From: JBGTKH01 sp041744735 | GTDB taxonomy: Bacteria; Planctomycetota; Planctomycetia; Pirellulales; Pirellulaceae | Reading direction: 5' to 3' | Length of the DNA: 19,335 nt | Assembly (NCBI GenBank): GCA_041744735.1 | Contig: JBGTKH010000708.1 | Location: 1-19,335 of the forward strand | Part shown: positions 9,401 to 16,042 of the stretch, piece after piece | Position numbering within the stretch: position 1 is the first letter of the stretch | How the letters are laid out: each line of letters begins with the position of its first letter | Position numbers and translations under genes: made by a program | The notes under the pieces: model-generated | Told to the model about the DNA's origin: nothing | What the model saw: only the letters and a program-made list of their open reading frames with translations | Databases searched by the model: none

Positions 9401-9623
9401 CTTCGTGGGATCCAAGGACGTCGACGCCAGCGGCGCGTCGCGCGGCACGTCGCTCAGCTCGCACATCCTGCTGCGTCAATGGGAGCAGGCGCAGCAGTGG
9501 TGCCAGGCCACGCCCCTGCCGGCCGCGCTGCACCATCCCGATCTGGTGCACGGGCTCGGCGAGTCCCAGCTAAACGCCACGTCGATCCAGTTGTTGCGAA
9601 AGTACCCACTGCCTACTCCCTAG
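6471..9623 (+). CDS. Secreted SHD1-domain protein with beta-propeller-like core
   Basis: A 1050-residue protein. Residues 1-21 form a signal peptide (hydrophobic core about 5-19, cleavage near L-S-A). Residues 22-79 match the SLA1 homology domain 1 pattern common in planctomycetes: R-x-W-T-S, then A-E-L-V, a D-G-K turn and F-S-Q-L-S-x-x-D near the end. An Ala/Pro/Thr-rich linker spans about 92-115. The middle, roughly 150-850, has repeated short strands and S-P-D-G-like turns as in WD40/YVTN propellers (for example A-L-S-P-D-G-R and A-F-S-P-D-G-E). From about 860 a separate C-terminal domain begins that I do not recognise. The function is unknown; an extracytoplasmic binding or scaffold role is likely. 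AAAGGG precedes the ATG. The TAG stop lies within the left end of a palindromic element, so the natural C-terminus may have been altered. Confidence 0.8.
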   Translation: MSRIGMLAALVVFQFTLTLSAREWTSRTGESLGDAELVDAGQGMAVLKQTADGKLKVVQFSQLSLGDVQYIREAMNAAGVDLETHKPVLPAGTTTAPAPAPAPTSTTAPAATAQQGGPPLAVAGKAGWQVAVDPAPEKWTVTPTQLRIQVPKGFSEDDILFTSTSSPFVLLGGSSSDAARELWDLRRGERVGLLRQADRVEKTALSPDGRYLATHSSRASEQLNIWSFESNSSVRQIALSDRSGSVYGVDFATPGRIVASLVLERAIVVFDVNTGQPITKIPVESIATADRYAISSGGNYLALAGDNRIQMYDLRNGAFAGDLPIDTGKQGYLQIKAIAFSPDGEEIAILVEQSQDMILFCWSMKTGASLAKHVLKQPHPRTHISSSSRHRVIDWLHGGRGWLVQGSAIIDREKGGPVWVADDGLSSITRGVRRVIDEQRFLVLRGDYNSRTLVTEPIPWDTIAEAQRVVSQGGKLQDVGRPDVKPVDWSGCKQLTLGPPSGEYQPALLPAVPANVQPFTVSRQQGQPKALYLLSSDTYRVLVSSDPADYNKRLKGMEISRAGQNADVFELAGGKHLFSFSIPFATELLGVSPSAKQGIYREVQSKDRVDVFNLESGEHRVAFRPSRPEAEPSSLSYNQHVEWAEFVDEEHVLTLTKGGDLVHWTLDGCRANYSLPLGSNSKAYLNPTRSHCLVATGGNSVHLLETATGACCARLTFPNQPIPAPVSDVSFRSDGRLVALLLFLGDKRRLLVWDLQRNSVASDVILSYSTLGMSWCGRAHVALHNTNVVVGGPVRTQQRITVVDVANQRVVWNYMAPIGTLAVDGPGDRLWGLVPDASFSGRQFVSVALPDPEAAGIIAATPPPAPLFGPGTKVALKINMGGLPDELADRREREDQMAKSLDEHFRGALGKAGLQIDDSAPVTLEVSLKNLTQEEILVISSRFSYGGAALIVLSTQSVHARLAIRQGADRVLWEQQNFVGSKDVDASGASRGTSLSSHILLRQWEQAQQWCQATPLPAALHHPDLVHGLGESQLNATSIQLLRKYPLPTP

Positions 9624-9752
9624 TGCTTGGTCAAAGCTTAGTTTTAGGGTTGGCCAACGTCGTGGCGTAAGCTTCCAGCTTGCGTTTCTGGGACGAAATC
9701 GGATTGGCAAGCAGGATGCTTACCCCACTTTTTAACTTTGAAGGAGCACTAG
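9620..9752. mobile_element. 133-bp nested palindromic MITE-like element carrying the upstream gene's stop codon
   Basis: Outer inverted repeats: CTAGTGCTTGGTCAAAG at 9620-9636 and its partner at 9736-9752 (14 of 17 positions complementary). Inner inverted repeat: 9662-9683 and 9707-9728, 22 bases each with a few mismatches (core GTAAGC/GCTTAC and GCTTGC/GCAAGC). CTAG at both ends could be a 4-bp target duplication. There is no coding capacity. The TAG at 9621-9623 is the stop codon of the SHD1-protein gene. The layout (outer terminal repeats plus inner palindrome) resembles the element at 6218-6366, but the sequences differ. Confidence 0.6.
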
Positions 9753-9825
9753 TCGTTGTCACCTTCAAATCAACGTCTGACTTCAGTCACGCTGCATCGC
9801 TATCGCATCGAAGCGGATGGATGGG

Positions 9826-9831
9826 TATAAT
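9826..9831 (+). promoter_or_regulatory. Candidate -10 box upstream of the DUF1592-type gene
   Basis: A perfect TATAAT lies in the 320-bp gap before the gene starting at 9944. No good TTGACA-like element is found 16-18 bases upstream, so it is only a candidate. The rest of the gap is the palindromic element at 9620-9752 plus sequence in which I see no gene. Confidence 0.3.
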
Positions 9832-9943
9832 CGGCGTAACAGCGGCGAGTTGTTTTACCGATGATCCGAGTTGTCTCACCAGTCGGTTTTCAGTTCGTCG
9901 ATTCCCGCCCAGAATATCCCGCCTGAATTGAGAAGTTGACGAC

Positions 9944-12376
9944 ATGAGCGTGCAGTCCATGATCTCATTTGCCGCGGCTGCGATCGCTGTCATCGCTGTC
10001 GAAGTCGGGACAGAAGGGCGTGCAGCCGAGCCAGCAGAACCTCAATTCGCGCAAGTCGGTGTTGCCTTTCTGCATAAACATTGCCTGCAATGCCACAGCG
10101 GCGAACAGCCGAAAGCGGACGTGTTGCTGCAAGGCGTTCGCGACGATGCAACAATCATCAATCAGCGTAAGCTGTTGGAACACGTTCTGGAGATGGTCGA
10201 GTCGGGCGCGATGCCGCCCGAGAAGCGCCCGCGGCCTTCGGCGGACGAGTTGGCGAGTTTCGTGAAGTCCGTGCGGGCGGTCTTCGAGCGAGCGGATCGC
10301 AACGTCAAGCCCGATCCCGGCCGCGTGACGATGCGGCGGCTGAACCGCGTCGAATACCGCAACACCGTCCGCGATTTGATCGGCGTCGATTTCGATCCGA
10401 CCGAAGATTTTCCGTCGGACGATATCGGCCACGGCTTCGACAACATCGGCGACGTGCTGACGTTGTCACCCGTGCTGATGGAACGCTACATGGCCGCCGC
10501 GGAGAGTATCGTACAACGCGCGATCACGCCCAATCCGCCACCATCACCGAAGCGTCATCTATCCACACGCTACAGCGAACCGGCCTCCGCAAATGTTCCA
10601 ATGGAGGGCAGCTTCCGTGTGTTGGCCACCGACGGAAAATCGCCGGTCGAGACTGGGCCGATCAACACGCCGTATCAGTGGGAGGAAGACGGCCAGTACA
10701 TCTTCCGCGCCAGAGTGTTCGCGAAGAGCAGCGGCGGCTCGCCCTTGCAAGTGGCCTTTTTGGTGACCGGCGCCAATTTGCCGCAGCCCGCCTCGGACGA
10801 CGAAGCCGCGAAACTTTCCGGCAGCGTGATTCGGCCGATGCGCATTCTGAAAACGTTCGAGATCAAAGCAGACAAACCGGAAAGCGCCGAGGTGCTGGAA
10901 GTCACCGTGCCCGCCATGCCCGGCCGGCACCGCATGGCTGTCGCGATCGTCAAACCCGCCGAAGGCCAAGCGCCCGCGAAGCTGTATGTCGAATACCTCG
11001 CGCTCGAAGGCCCGTTGGATACGCGGCCGGCCAGTCACCGACGACTGTTGGCCTGCTCGCCCGGCAAGCCGAAGAACGAGCAAACTCGCGAAGTGCTGAC
11101 GCGATTCCTGCAGCACGCCTATCGCCGGCCCTCGACTTCCGAAGAACTGGATCGACTGGTTGCACTCGTTGAATCGACCGAATCATCCGGCGCGACCTGG
11201 GAAGCGGCCGTACAACTGGCGATTCAAGCGGTGCTGTGTTCGCCGAAGTTTTTGTTTCGTGTCGAACTGGATGATCGACCCACAAGCCCCGATGCGCGGC
11301 CGCTGGATGAATACCAGCTTGCCTCGCGGTTGTCGTATTTTCTCTGGAGCACGATGCCGGACGACGAGCTGCTGGCGCTCGCGGCGAAGAAACAATTAAC
11401 TGCCAATCTGGAATCGCAAGTTCGCCGCATGCTGCAGGACCCGAAGTCGCAGTCGCTGGTGCAGAACTTTGCGTTGCAGTGGTTGCAATTGAAACGCCTC
11501 GAGACATTCTCGCCGGACGCGAAACTGTTTCCGCAATTCAACGAGCCGCTGCGGGCCGCGATGCGGAAAGAAACGGAATTGTTTTTCGATTCGATCGTGC
11601 GCCAGGATCGCAGCATCTTAGATTTGATTGACGCCGATTACACGTTTCTGAACGAGCCGCTGGCCAGGCACTACGGCATCACCGACACGAACGGCACGCT
11701 CGCGGGCCAAAAGCCGGCGATGCCGGGCGGTCAGCCGATTCGCGGCGACCGGTTCGTGCAAGTAAATCTGTCCGGCGGACAACGCGGCGGATTACTCACG
11801 CAGGCCAGCGTGCTGACTGTGACGTCGAACCCGACTCGCACATCACCCGTCAAGCGCGGCCGGTGGGTGCTCGAGCAAATTCTCGGCACGCCTCCGCCAC
11901 CGCCGCCGCCGAACGTGCCGGAGCTGGTGGAAAGCGAACAAGCGGCGCTCACCGGTTCGCTGCGGCAACGCATGGAACAGCACCGGTCGAACCCAAGCTG
12001 TGCCAACTGCCACGCACGCATGGACCCGATCGGCTTTGCGTTTGAAAACTATGACGCCATCGGAAGGTTTCGTACGAAGGACGGCGAGTTCCCGATCGAC
12101 CCCGCAGGCCAATTGCCGGACGGCCGATCGTTTCAGGGGCCGGAGGAATTGAAGACGATTTTAAAAGAGAAGCAAGACCTGTTCAGCCGCTGCCTGACCG
12201 AAAAGCTGCTAACATATGCATTAGGACGCGGCTTGGAGAATTATGACAAACCGGCCGTTGACCGTATCACGCTGGCGTTGGCCAATAACGATTACAAGTT
12301 CTCGACGCTGGTAGTCGAAATCGCCAAGAGCGATCCGTTCCGCTTGCGGCGAGGTGCGGCGGAGACGAAGAAATGA
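9944..12376 (+). CDS. DUF1592-family exported cytochrome-like protein (PSCyt1-DUF1587-DUF1595-DUF1592-DUF1588-DUF1585)
   Basis: An 810-residue exported protein with the domain order of a large planctomycete family. An N-terminal signal sequence (hydrophobic about 7-20, R-A-A-E cleavage region) leads to a planctomycete cytochrome-c-like domain with C-L-Q-C-H at 47-51. DUF1587 follows at about 128-190 (R-V-T-M-R-R-L-N-R-V-E-Y-R-N-T-V). A beta-rich, carbohydrate-binding-module-like segment spans about 220-355. DUF1595 lies at about 365-425, DUF1592 at about 450-580, DUF1588 at about 612-712 with a second heme-type motif C-A-N-C-H at 686-690, and DUF1585 at about 720-803. These proteins occur in planctomycete gene sets linked to complex polysaccharide breakdown; electron transfer is likely but the reaction is unknown. 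The DUF1552 gene follows after 62 bases, the standard pairing. The length is normal and both CxxCH motifs are intact. Confidence 0.93.
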   Translation: MSVQSMISFAAAAIAVIAVEVGTEGRAAEPAEPQFAQVGVAFLHKHCLQCHSGEQPKADVLLQGVRDDATIINQRKLLEHVLEMVESGAMPPEKRPRPSADELASFVKSVRAVFERADRNVKPDPGRVTMRRLNRVEYRNTVRDLIGVDFDPTEDFPSDDIGHGFDNIGDVLTLSPVLMERYMAAAESIVQRAITPNPPPSPKRHLSTRYSEPASANVPMEGSFRVLATDGKSPVETGPINTPYQWEEDGQYIFRARVFAKSSGGSPLQVAFLVTGANLPQPASDDEAAKLSGSVIRPMRILKTFEIKADKPESAEVLEVTVPAMPGRHRMAVAIVKPAEGQAPAKLYVEYLALEGPLDTRPASHRRLLACSPGKPKNEQTREVLTRFLQHAYRRPSTSEELDRLVALVESTESSGATWEAAVQLAIQAVLCSPKFLFRVELDDRPTSPDARPLDEYQLASRLSYFLWSTMPDDELLALAAKKQLTANLESQVRRMLQDPKSQSLVQNFALQWLQLKRLETFSPDAKLFPQFNEPLRAAMRKETELFFDSIVRQDRSILDLIDADYTFLNEPLARHYGITDTNGTLAGQKPAMPGGQPIRGDRFVQVNLSGGQRGGLLTQASVLTVTSNPTRTSPVKRGRWVLEQILGTPPPPPPPNVPELVESEQAALTGSLRQRMEQHRSNPSCANCHARMDPIGFAFENYDAIGRFRTKDGEFPIDPAGQLPDGRSFQGPEELKTILKEKQDLFSRCLTEKLLTYALGRGLENYDKPAVDRITLALANNDYKFSTLVVEIAKSDPFRLRRGAAETKK

Positions 12377-12438
12377 ATGAGTAACTCCCGCGCGGCCCGT
12401 TCGGCACGCGGTTAAACGAAACAACGAAGGAGCCAGCC

Positions 12439-13782
12439 ATGTTCACTCACCAGCCGATGTCTCGACGAACCTTGTTGCGAGGTTTGGGTGTTGCGGTTTC
12501 TTTGCCGTGGTTGGAGGCGATGGGGCCGATGGCGGCGTGGGCGGATGACCCGGCGCCCGGCAAAGCGGCGCCGAATCGTATGGCCGTGATCTATGTTCCC
12601 AACGGCAAGAATATGGTCGACTGGACTCCGCAGGCCGAAGGCACCAATTTCGATCTGCCGGCGATTCTGCAGCCGCTGGCGCCGCTCAAAGACGATCTGC
12701 TGGTGCTCACCGGATTGACGGCCGACAAGGCGCGCGCCAACGGCGACGGCGGCGGCGATCACGCTCGCGCGCTGGCAGCGTTTCTCACGGGCGCGCAACC
12801 TCGCAAGACGGACGGCACCGACATTCGCGCGGGCATCTCGATCGATCAAGTTGCAGCGTCACGCATCGGCGATCGAACTCGCTTGGCGTCGCTCGAAATC
12901 GGTTGCGAACAGGGGGCGATGGCCGGTAACTGTGATTCGGGCTATAGTTGTGTTTACTCGTCCACCATGTCGTGGCGTTCGGCGACTCAACCGTTGCCCA
13001 AGGAAGTCAATCCGAAGCTGGTCTTCGAGCGGCTGTTTTCTTCGGTGCCCAACACCGAACGTGTGAAACGCGACCAGCGCCGTAAGAGCGTCTTGGATTT
13101 CGTGCGCGACGATTCCCAGGACCTGCAAGGCCGGCTGGGAAGCAACGATCAACGGAAGTTGGACGAGTACTTCACCGCCATTCGCGACATCGAATTGCGG
13201 ATCGAACGGGCCGCCGCGGTTCCTCAAACAGATGCGCCCAACGTTTCCGCGCCCGCTGGCATTCCCGGCACCTACGAAGAGCACATTCGACTGATGTGCG
13301 ATCTGCTGGTGCTGGCTTTTCAGTCGGACGCGACGCGCGTCTGCACGTTCGTGCTGGCCAACGAAGGCAGCAACAAACCGTATCCGTTCATCAATGTGTC
13401 CGAAGGACATCACGACCTGTCTCACCACGGCGGAGACGCTGCGAAGAAGGCGAAGATTCGCGATATTAATTTGTTCCACACGCGGCAACTGGCGTACTTG
13501 CTGAGCAAAATGAAGTCGATCCCTGAAGGCGACGGCACGTTGTTGGATCACTCGATGATCGCCTACGGCAGCGGCAACTCGGACGGTAACGCTCACAACC
13601 ACGACGACCTGCCGATCCTCGTCGCCGGCCGCGGTTGCGGCACACTGAAAACCGGCCGGCACATCCGCTATCCAAAAGAGACGCCGCTGAACAACCTCTG
13701 GGTCTCGCTGCTCAACCGCATGGAAATCCAAATCGCGGCCATTGGCGACAGCACGGGCAGCCTGCCGAATTTGGGCGCGTAG
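12439..13782 (+). CDS. DUF1552 domain protein with twin-arginine signal
   Basis: A 447-residue protein of the DUF1552 family, which is paired with DUF1592-type cytochromes in planctomycetes and verrucomicrobia. The start is supported by AAGGAG 6 bases upstream. The N-terminus has a twin-arginine signal: S-R-R-T-L-L-R at 8-14 followed by a hydrophobic stretch and A-W-A-D near 33-36, so the folded protein is probably exported by Tat. Family-like segments include M-A-V-I-Y-V-P-N-G near 48-56, a G-D-G-G-G-D-H-A-R stretch at about 102-110, and G-H-H-D-L-S-H-H further on. The His/Asp content is reminiscent of sulfatase-like (DUF1501-type) metalloproteins, but a catalytic role is not established. 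The gene lies 62 bases after the DUF1592 gene and 62 bases before the DUF1080 gene on the same strand, so it is probably an operon with both. Confidence 0.93.
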   Translation: MFTHQPMSRRTLLRGLGVAVSLPWLEAMGPMAAWADDPAPGKAAPNRMAVIYVPNGKNMVDWTPQAEGTNFDLPAILQPLAPLKDDLLVLTGLTADKARANGDGGGDHARALAAFLTGAQPRKTDGTDIRAGISIDQVAASRIGDRTRLASLEIGCEQGAMAGNCDSGYSCVYSSTMSWRSATQPLPKEVNPKLVFERLFSSVPNTERVKRDQRRKSVLDFVRDDSQDLQGRLGSNDQRKLDEYFTAIRDIELRIERAAAVPQTDAPNVSAPAGIPGTYEEHIRLMCDLLVLAFQSDATRVCTFVLANEGSNKPYPFINVSEGHHDLSHHGGDAAKKAKIRDINLFHTRQLAYLLSKMKSIPEGDGTLLDHSMIAYGSGNSDGNAHNHDDLPILVAGRGCGTLKTGRHIRYPKETPLNNLWVSLLNRMEIQIAAIGDSTGSLPNLGA

Positions 13783-13844
13783 TCTGAATAAGTTGATTTG
13801 AATATCGTTACCTCGTCGTTAATAGAAGCCAAAAGGAACACCGC

Positions 13845-14546
13845 ATGAAATCGAACATGAAGTCTGCTGTCCTTGCACTTTCCACCGTGACGTTAACGTT
13901 GTTTGGCCACGCTGCTGTGCGCGGCGACGAGAAGTTGAACGTTCCGCCGGAAGGATTCACCGCGTTGTTCAACGGCAAGGATTTGACCGGTTGGAAGGGA
14001 CTGGTCGGCAACCCGAAGACACGGGCGGCCATGTCGGCCGAGCAGTTGGCCGAGGCTCAAAAGAAGGCCGACGACAGTATTCGGGCGCATTGGAAAGTGG
14101 CAGACGGCGTGATCGTGTTCGACGGCAAGGGACAAAATCTATGCACGGCGAAGGACTACGGCGACTTCGAGCTGTACGTGGATTGGAAGATCTTGTCGAA
14201 GGGTGACAGCGGCATCTATCTGCGCGGCAGCCCGCAAGTGCAGATTTGGGATCCGGACGACAGCCCGCAAAACGCCGTGGGTTCCGGCGGCCTCTTCAAC
14301 AACCAAAAGAACCCCAGCAAACCACTGCTCCGCGCGGACCATCCCGTGGGCGAGTGGAATACGTTTTACATCAAAATGGTCGGCGAGAAGGTGACCATCA
14401 AGTTGAACGGCAAGCTGGTCGTCGTCGACGTCGTGCTGGAGAACTACTGGGAACGCGATAAACCGATCTATCCCACAGGCGCGATCGAACTGCAGAACCA
14501 CGGCAACACGCTGTACTTCCGCAACATCTTCATCCGCGAATTGTAG
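13845..14546 (+). CDS. DUF1080 family protein (3-keto-disaccharide hydrolase type), exported
   Basis: A 233-residue protein with a signal peptide (hydrophobic about 8-25, cleavage near R-G-D-E) and a DUF1080 domain from about 34 to the end. Diagnostic pieces are G-F-T-A-L-F-N-G-K-D-L-T-G-W at 37-50, the W-K-V-x-D-G-V-I stretch at 83-90, D-F-E-L-Y-V-D-W-K at 107-115, S-G-I-Y-L-R at 122-127 and a C-terminal I-E-L-Q-N-H-G with F-R-N-I at 226-229. The fold is a concanavalin-like jelly roll; members hydrolyse 3-keto-glycosides or bind glycans. AAAGGA precedes the ATG. It follows the DUF1592 and DUF1552 genes and probably acts in the same exported polysaccharide-degradation set. The activity is inferred from the family name; I could not point to catalytic residues with certainty. 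Confidence 0.92.
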   Translation: MKSNMKSAVLALSTVTLTLFGHAAVRGDEKLNVPPEGFTALFNGKDLTGWKGLVGNPKTRAAMSAEQLAEAQKKADDSIRAHWKVADGVIVFDGKGQNLCTAKDYGDFELYVDWKILSKGDSGIYLRGSPQVQIWDPDDSPQNAVGSGGLFNNQKNPSKPLLRADHPVGEWNTFYIKMVGEKVTIKLNGKLVVVDVVLENYWERDKPIYPTGAIELQNHGNTLYFRNIFIREL

Positions 14547-14555
14547 GGCCGGCCA

Positions 14556-14586
14556 CCGTGGAAGAAACCTTGGATGCGGCGCAGAC
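14556..14586 (+). pseudogene. Possible 5' remnant of an addiction-module antitoxin gene
   Basis: These 31 bases match 27 of 31 positions of the antitoxin gene near its 5' end (17490-17520) in the same orientation. Read in the matching frame they encode V-E-E-T-L-D-A-A-Q, like V-E-E-I-L-D-A-A-Q of the intact antitoxin. There is no start codon, and similarity stops on both sides. It lies just after the DUF1080 stop codon. A short match to a recurrent helix is an alternative, but the nucleotide-level match is more than that would need. Confidence 0.3.
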
Positions 14587-14627
14587 TCCATTGGGAACTC
14601 GTCGGAAAGAAGCCTTTGGCAGGCGCG

Positions 14628-14804
14628 ATGACAGAATTTTCCCAGGTTCTACGGTTGGTGCTGATTTCGGTTGCAATCGCGGCTGCAGTGGGTTGGTTCG
14701 CTGCGCCCCACGCTAAATACCGCGCTGCGTTCGTGTGGTGCTCCCCGCTCTTCCCATGGTTCCTTTTCCTCAGCGTTGGAATCGATGTAGATTTGACGGA
14801 ATGA
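14628..14804 (+). CDS. Small hypothetical membrane protein
   Basis: A 58-residue open frame with two hydrophobic stretches that could be membrane helices (about residues 8-25 and 34-51) and a short acidic tail. An in-frame ATG 18 codons upstream exists, but its extra residues overlap the possible antitoxin remnant. I see no clear ribosome binding site at either start. It fills part of the 295-bp gap between the DUF1080 gene and the YebC-family gene. I do not recognise it; it could be a chance open frame. Confidence 0.3.
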   Translation: MTEFSQVLRLVLISVAIAAAVGWFAAPHAKYRAAFVWCSPLFPWFLFLSVGIDVDLTE

Positions 14805-14841
14805 CGCGACCGAATTGGTAACAAGGCAAAAGATAATCGCT

Positions 14842-15564
14842 ATGGGTAGAAGCTTCGAAAATCGCAAGGTGTCGATCCTCAAAACGGCAGGTCAGAAATC
14901 CAAACTGTATTCCAAATACGGTACGCAGTTGTACGTGGCTGCCAAGAGCGGCGTACCAAATCCCGATCTCAACCCGGCGCTGCGGAGCCTGATCGAAAAA
15001 GCGAAACGTGACCAGGTTCCTGCTCACGTGATCGAGAAGGCCATCGAAAAAGCCAGCGGCGCAGAGGGCGAAGACTTTGTGTCGGCCCGCTACGAAGGTT
15101 TCGGCCCGGGTGGCTGCTCGGTCATCGTCGACTGCTTGACGAACAACAACAATCGCACGATTACCGACGTCCGCAATTGTTTCACCAAGACCGGATCGAA
15201 ACTAGGACCGTCAGGTTCCGTCGTGCATGCGTTCGATCACATGTCGGTTTTGGCATTCAAGGGGAACAACGAAGAGCAAGTGCTGGAAGCCATGTTGGAA
15301 GCGGGCGTCGATGTCGACGAGGTCGAATGCAAAGCTGGCCGCATAACGCTCTTCGCACCCGCCGCCGAATTCTACAAAGCCAAGACGGCATTGCTGGAAG
15401 CGTTTCCCGATTCCGAATTGGAAGTTCAGGAAATCGCCTTCCTCCCGCAGACCAGCGTCCGAATCAGCCCGGAAGATCTGCCGATGTTCGAAAAATTCAT
15501 GAACATGCTGAACGACTGCGAAGACGTGCAGGAGATCTACCACAACGCCATCTTGCCGAGCTAG
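14842..15564 (+). CDS. YebC/PmpR family transcriptional/translation regulator, YeeN-like subtype
   Basis: A 240-residue protein, the usual length for the family. The start at 14842 gives M-G-R-S-F-E-N-R-K; the frame is open 9 codons upstream but those residues are not part of the family. The N-terminus with K-L-Y-S-K-Y-G-T-Q-L-Y-V-A-A-K (21-35), the A-K-R-D-Q-V-P-x-x-V-I-E-K-A-I segment (54-68), Y-E-G-F-G-P-G-G (84-91), N-R-T-I-x-D-V-R (104-111), and the C-terminal V-Q-E-I-Y-H-N resemble E. coli YeeN more than canonical YebC, which begins A-G-H-S-K-W. Members act as cytoplasmic DNA-binding regulators or as ribosome factors that relieve stalling; which applies here is unknown. The TAG stop at 15562-15564 is the first part of a repeat fragment, and the accessory toxin-antitoxin island starts immediately afterwards. 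Confidence 0.93.
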   Translation: MGRSFENRKVSILKTAGQKSKLYSKYGTQLYVAAKSGVPNPDLNPALRSLIEKAKRDQVPAHVIEKAIEKASGAEGEDFVSARYEGFGPGGCSVIVDCLTNNNNRTITDVRNCFTKTGSKLGPSGSVVHAFDHMSVLAFKGNNEEQVLEAMLEAGVDVDEVECKAGRITLFAPAAEFYKAKTALLEAFPDSELEVQEIAFLPQTSVRISPEDLPMFEKFMNMLNDCEDVQEIYHNAILPS

Positions 15565-15578
15565 GAAGTGGATGGATG
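15562..15578 (+). repeat. Short fragment of the island's direct repeat, fused to the yebC-family stop codon
   Basis: TAGGAAGTGGATGGATG is identical to 18874-18890 inside the 125-bp repeat at 18843-18967 and differs at one base from 17932-17948 inside 17901-18025. Here it begins exactly with the TAG stop of the YebC-family gene. Sequence on both sides is unrelated to the longer repeats. Confidence 0.5.
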
Positions 15579-15671
15579 GCCAATCCGCAACAGCCCATCG
15601 CCTGTGGCGCCTGTGCGTGGAGCCGGTTTGCTCATTGGGGATTGTCGCGGAACGGAAATTGTTCGACCGGC

Positions 15672-15914
15672 ATGTACGATTTTGCGTGCGAACACTGCTC
15701 TGGAACGGTCCGTGAGCGCCGGATTGATCGCGAGGCGTTGCGGCACAAGAGGAGTCTTGTGATTCTGCAGGACGTGCCGATTGGCGTTTGCGACCGATGC
15801 GGCGCGCGATATTTCGATGCGTCCGTTCTCCGCCGCGTGGCCGAAATCGGCCGCGGCACAGTGCCGACACAGCAGACCCTGGCCGTCCCCATCGCGCCAT
15901 ACTCACCGGTCTGA
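15672..15914 (+). CDS. YgiT-type zinc-finger protein, solitary MqsA-like antitoxin
   Basis: An 80-residue protein with two CxxC pairs, C6-E-H-C9 and C40-D-R-C43, and the family pattern V-I-L-Q-D-V-P-I-G-V-C-D-R-C-G-A-R-Y-F-D around residues 30-49. This is the YgiT-type zinc-finger domain, related to the zinc-binding N-terminal half of the MqsA antitoxin. The start puts M-Y-D-F-A-C-E-x-C at the N-terminus as in the family; the frame is open upstream (an ATG at 15576 sits in a repeat), but those residues are not family-like. Such genes normally follow a small DUF4258-type toxin gene. Here the 107 bases upstream, up to the yebC stop, hold no toxin, only a repeat fragment and unassigned sequence. 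The protein is probably a cytoplasmic antitoxin or regulator left without its partner. The ribosome binding site is weak. Confidence 0.82.
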   Translation: MYDFACEHCSGTVRERRIDREALRHKRSLVILQDVPIGVCDRCGARYFDASVLRRVAEIGRGTVPTQQTLAVPIAPYSPV

Positions 15915-16042
15915 TGATTTGCATGCACGTGTTCAGCGGCAGGATACTGCTGGACGATGCGACCGACGCGGCTGGGAGGCGCGGGCCGCGGGAAATGCCA
16001 GTCGGACCTTCCGTTAAGGCATTGCCGGAAGTGATTGGTCAT
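15915..16042. other. Spacer without a recognisable gene
   Basis: This stretch separates the zinc-finger antitoxin from the first PIN-type module. It has GC-rich short palindromes (for example around 15975-15992) but no start with a ribosome binding site and no family motif. It is not homologous to the sequence upstream of the second PIN module; similarity between the two modules begins only at GTTGATTG, 16043. Confidence 0.4.

Noticed and set aside
11890..11916. Run of proline codons in the DUF1592-type gene as a frameshift or repeat expansion
   Set aside because: A proline-rich stretch at this point after the L-G-T-P motif is normal for DUF1588 domains and the frame continues correctly.
15576..15671. 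Longer YgiT protein starting at ATG 15576
   Set aside because: The added residues come from the repeat fragment and spacer and do not resemble the family, whose members begin just before the first CxxC.
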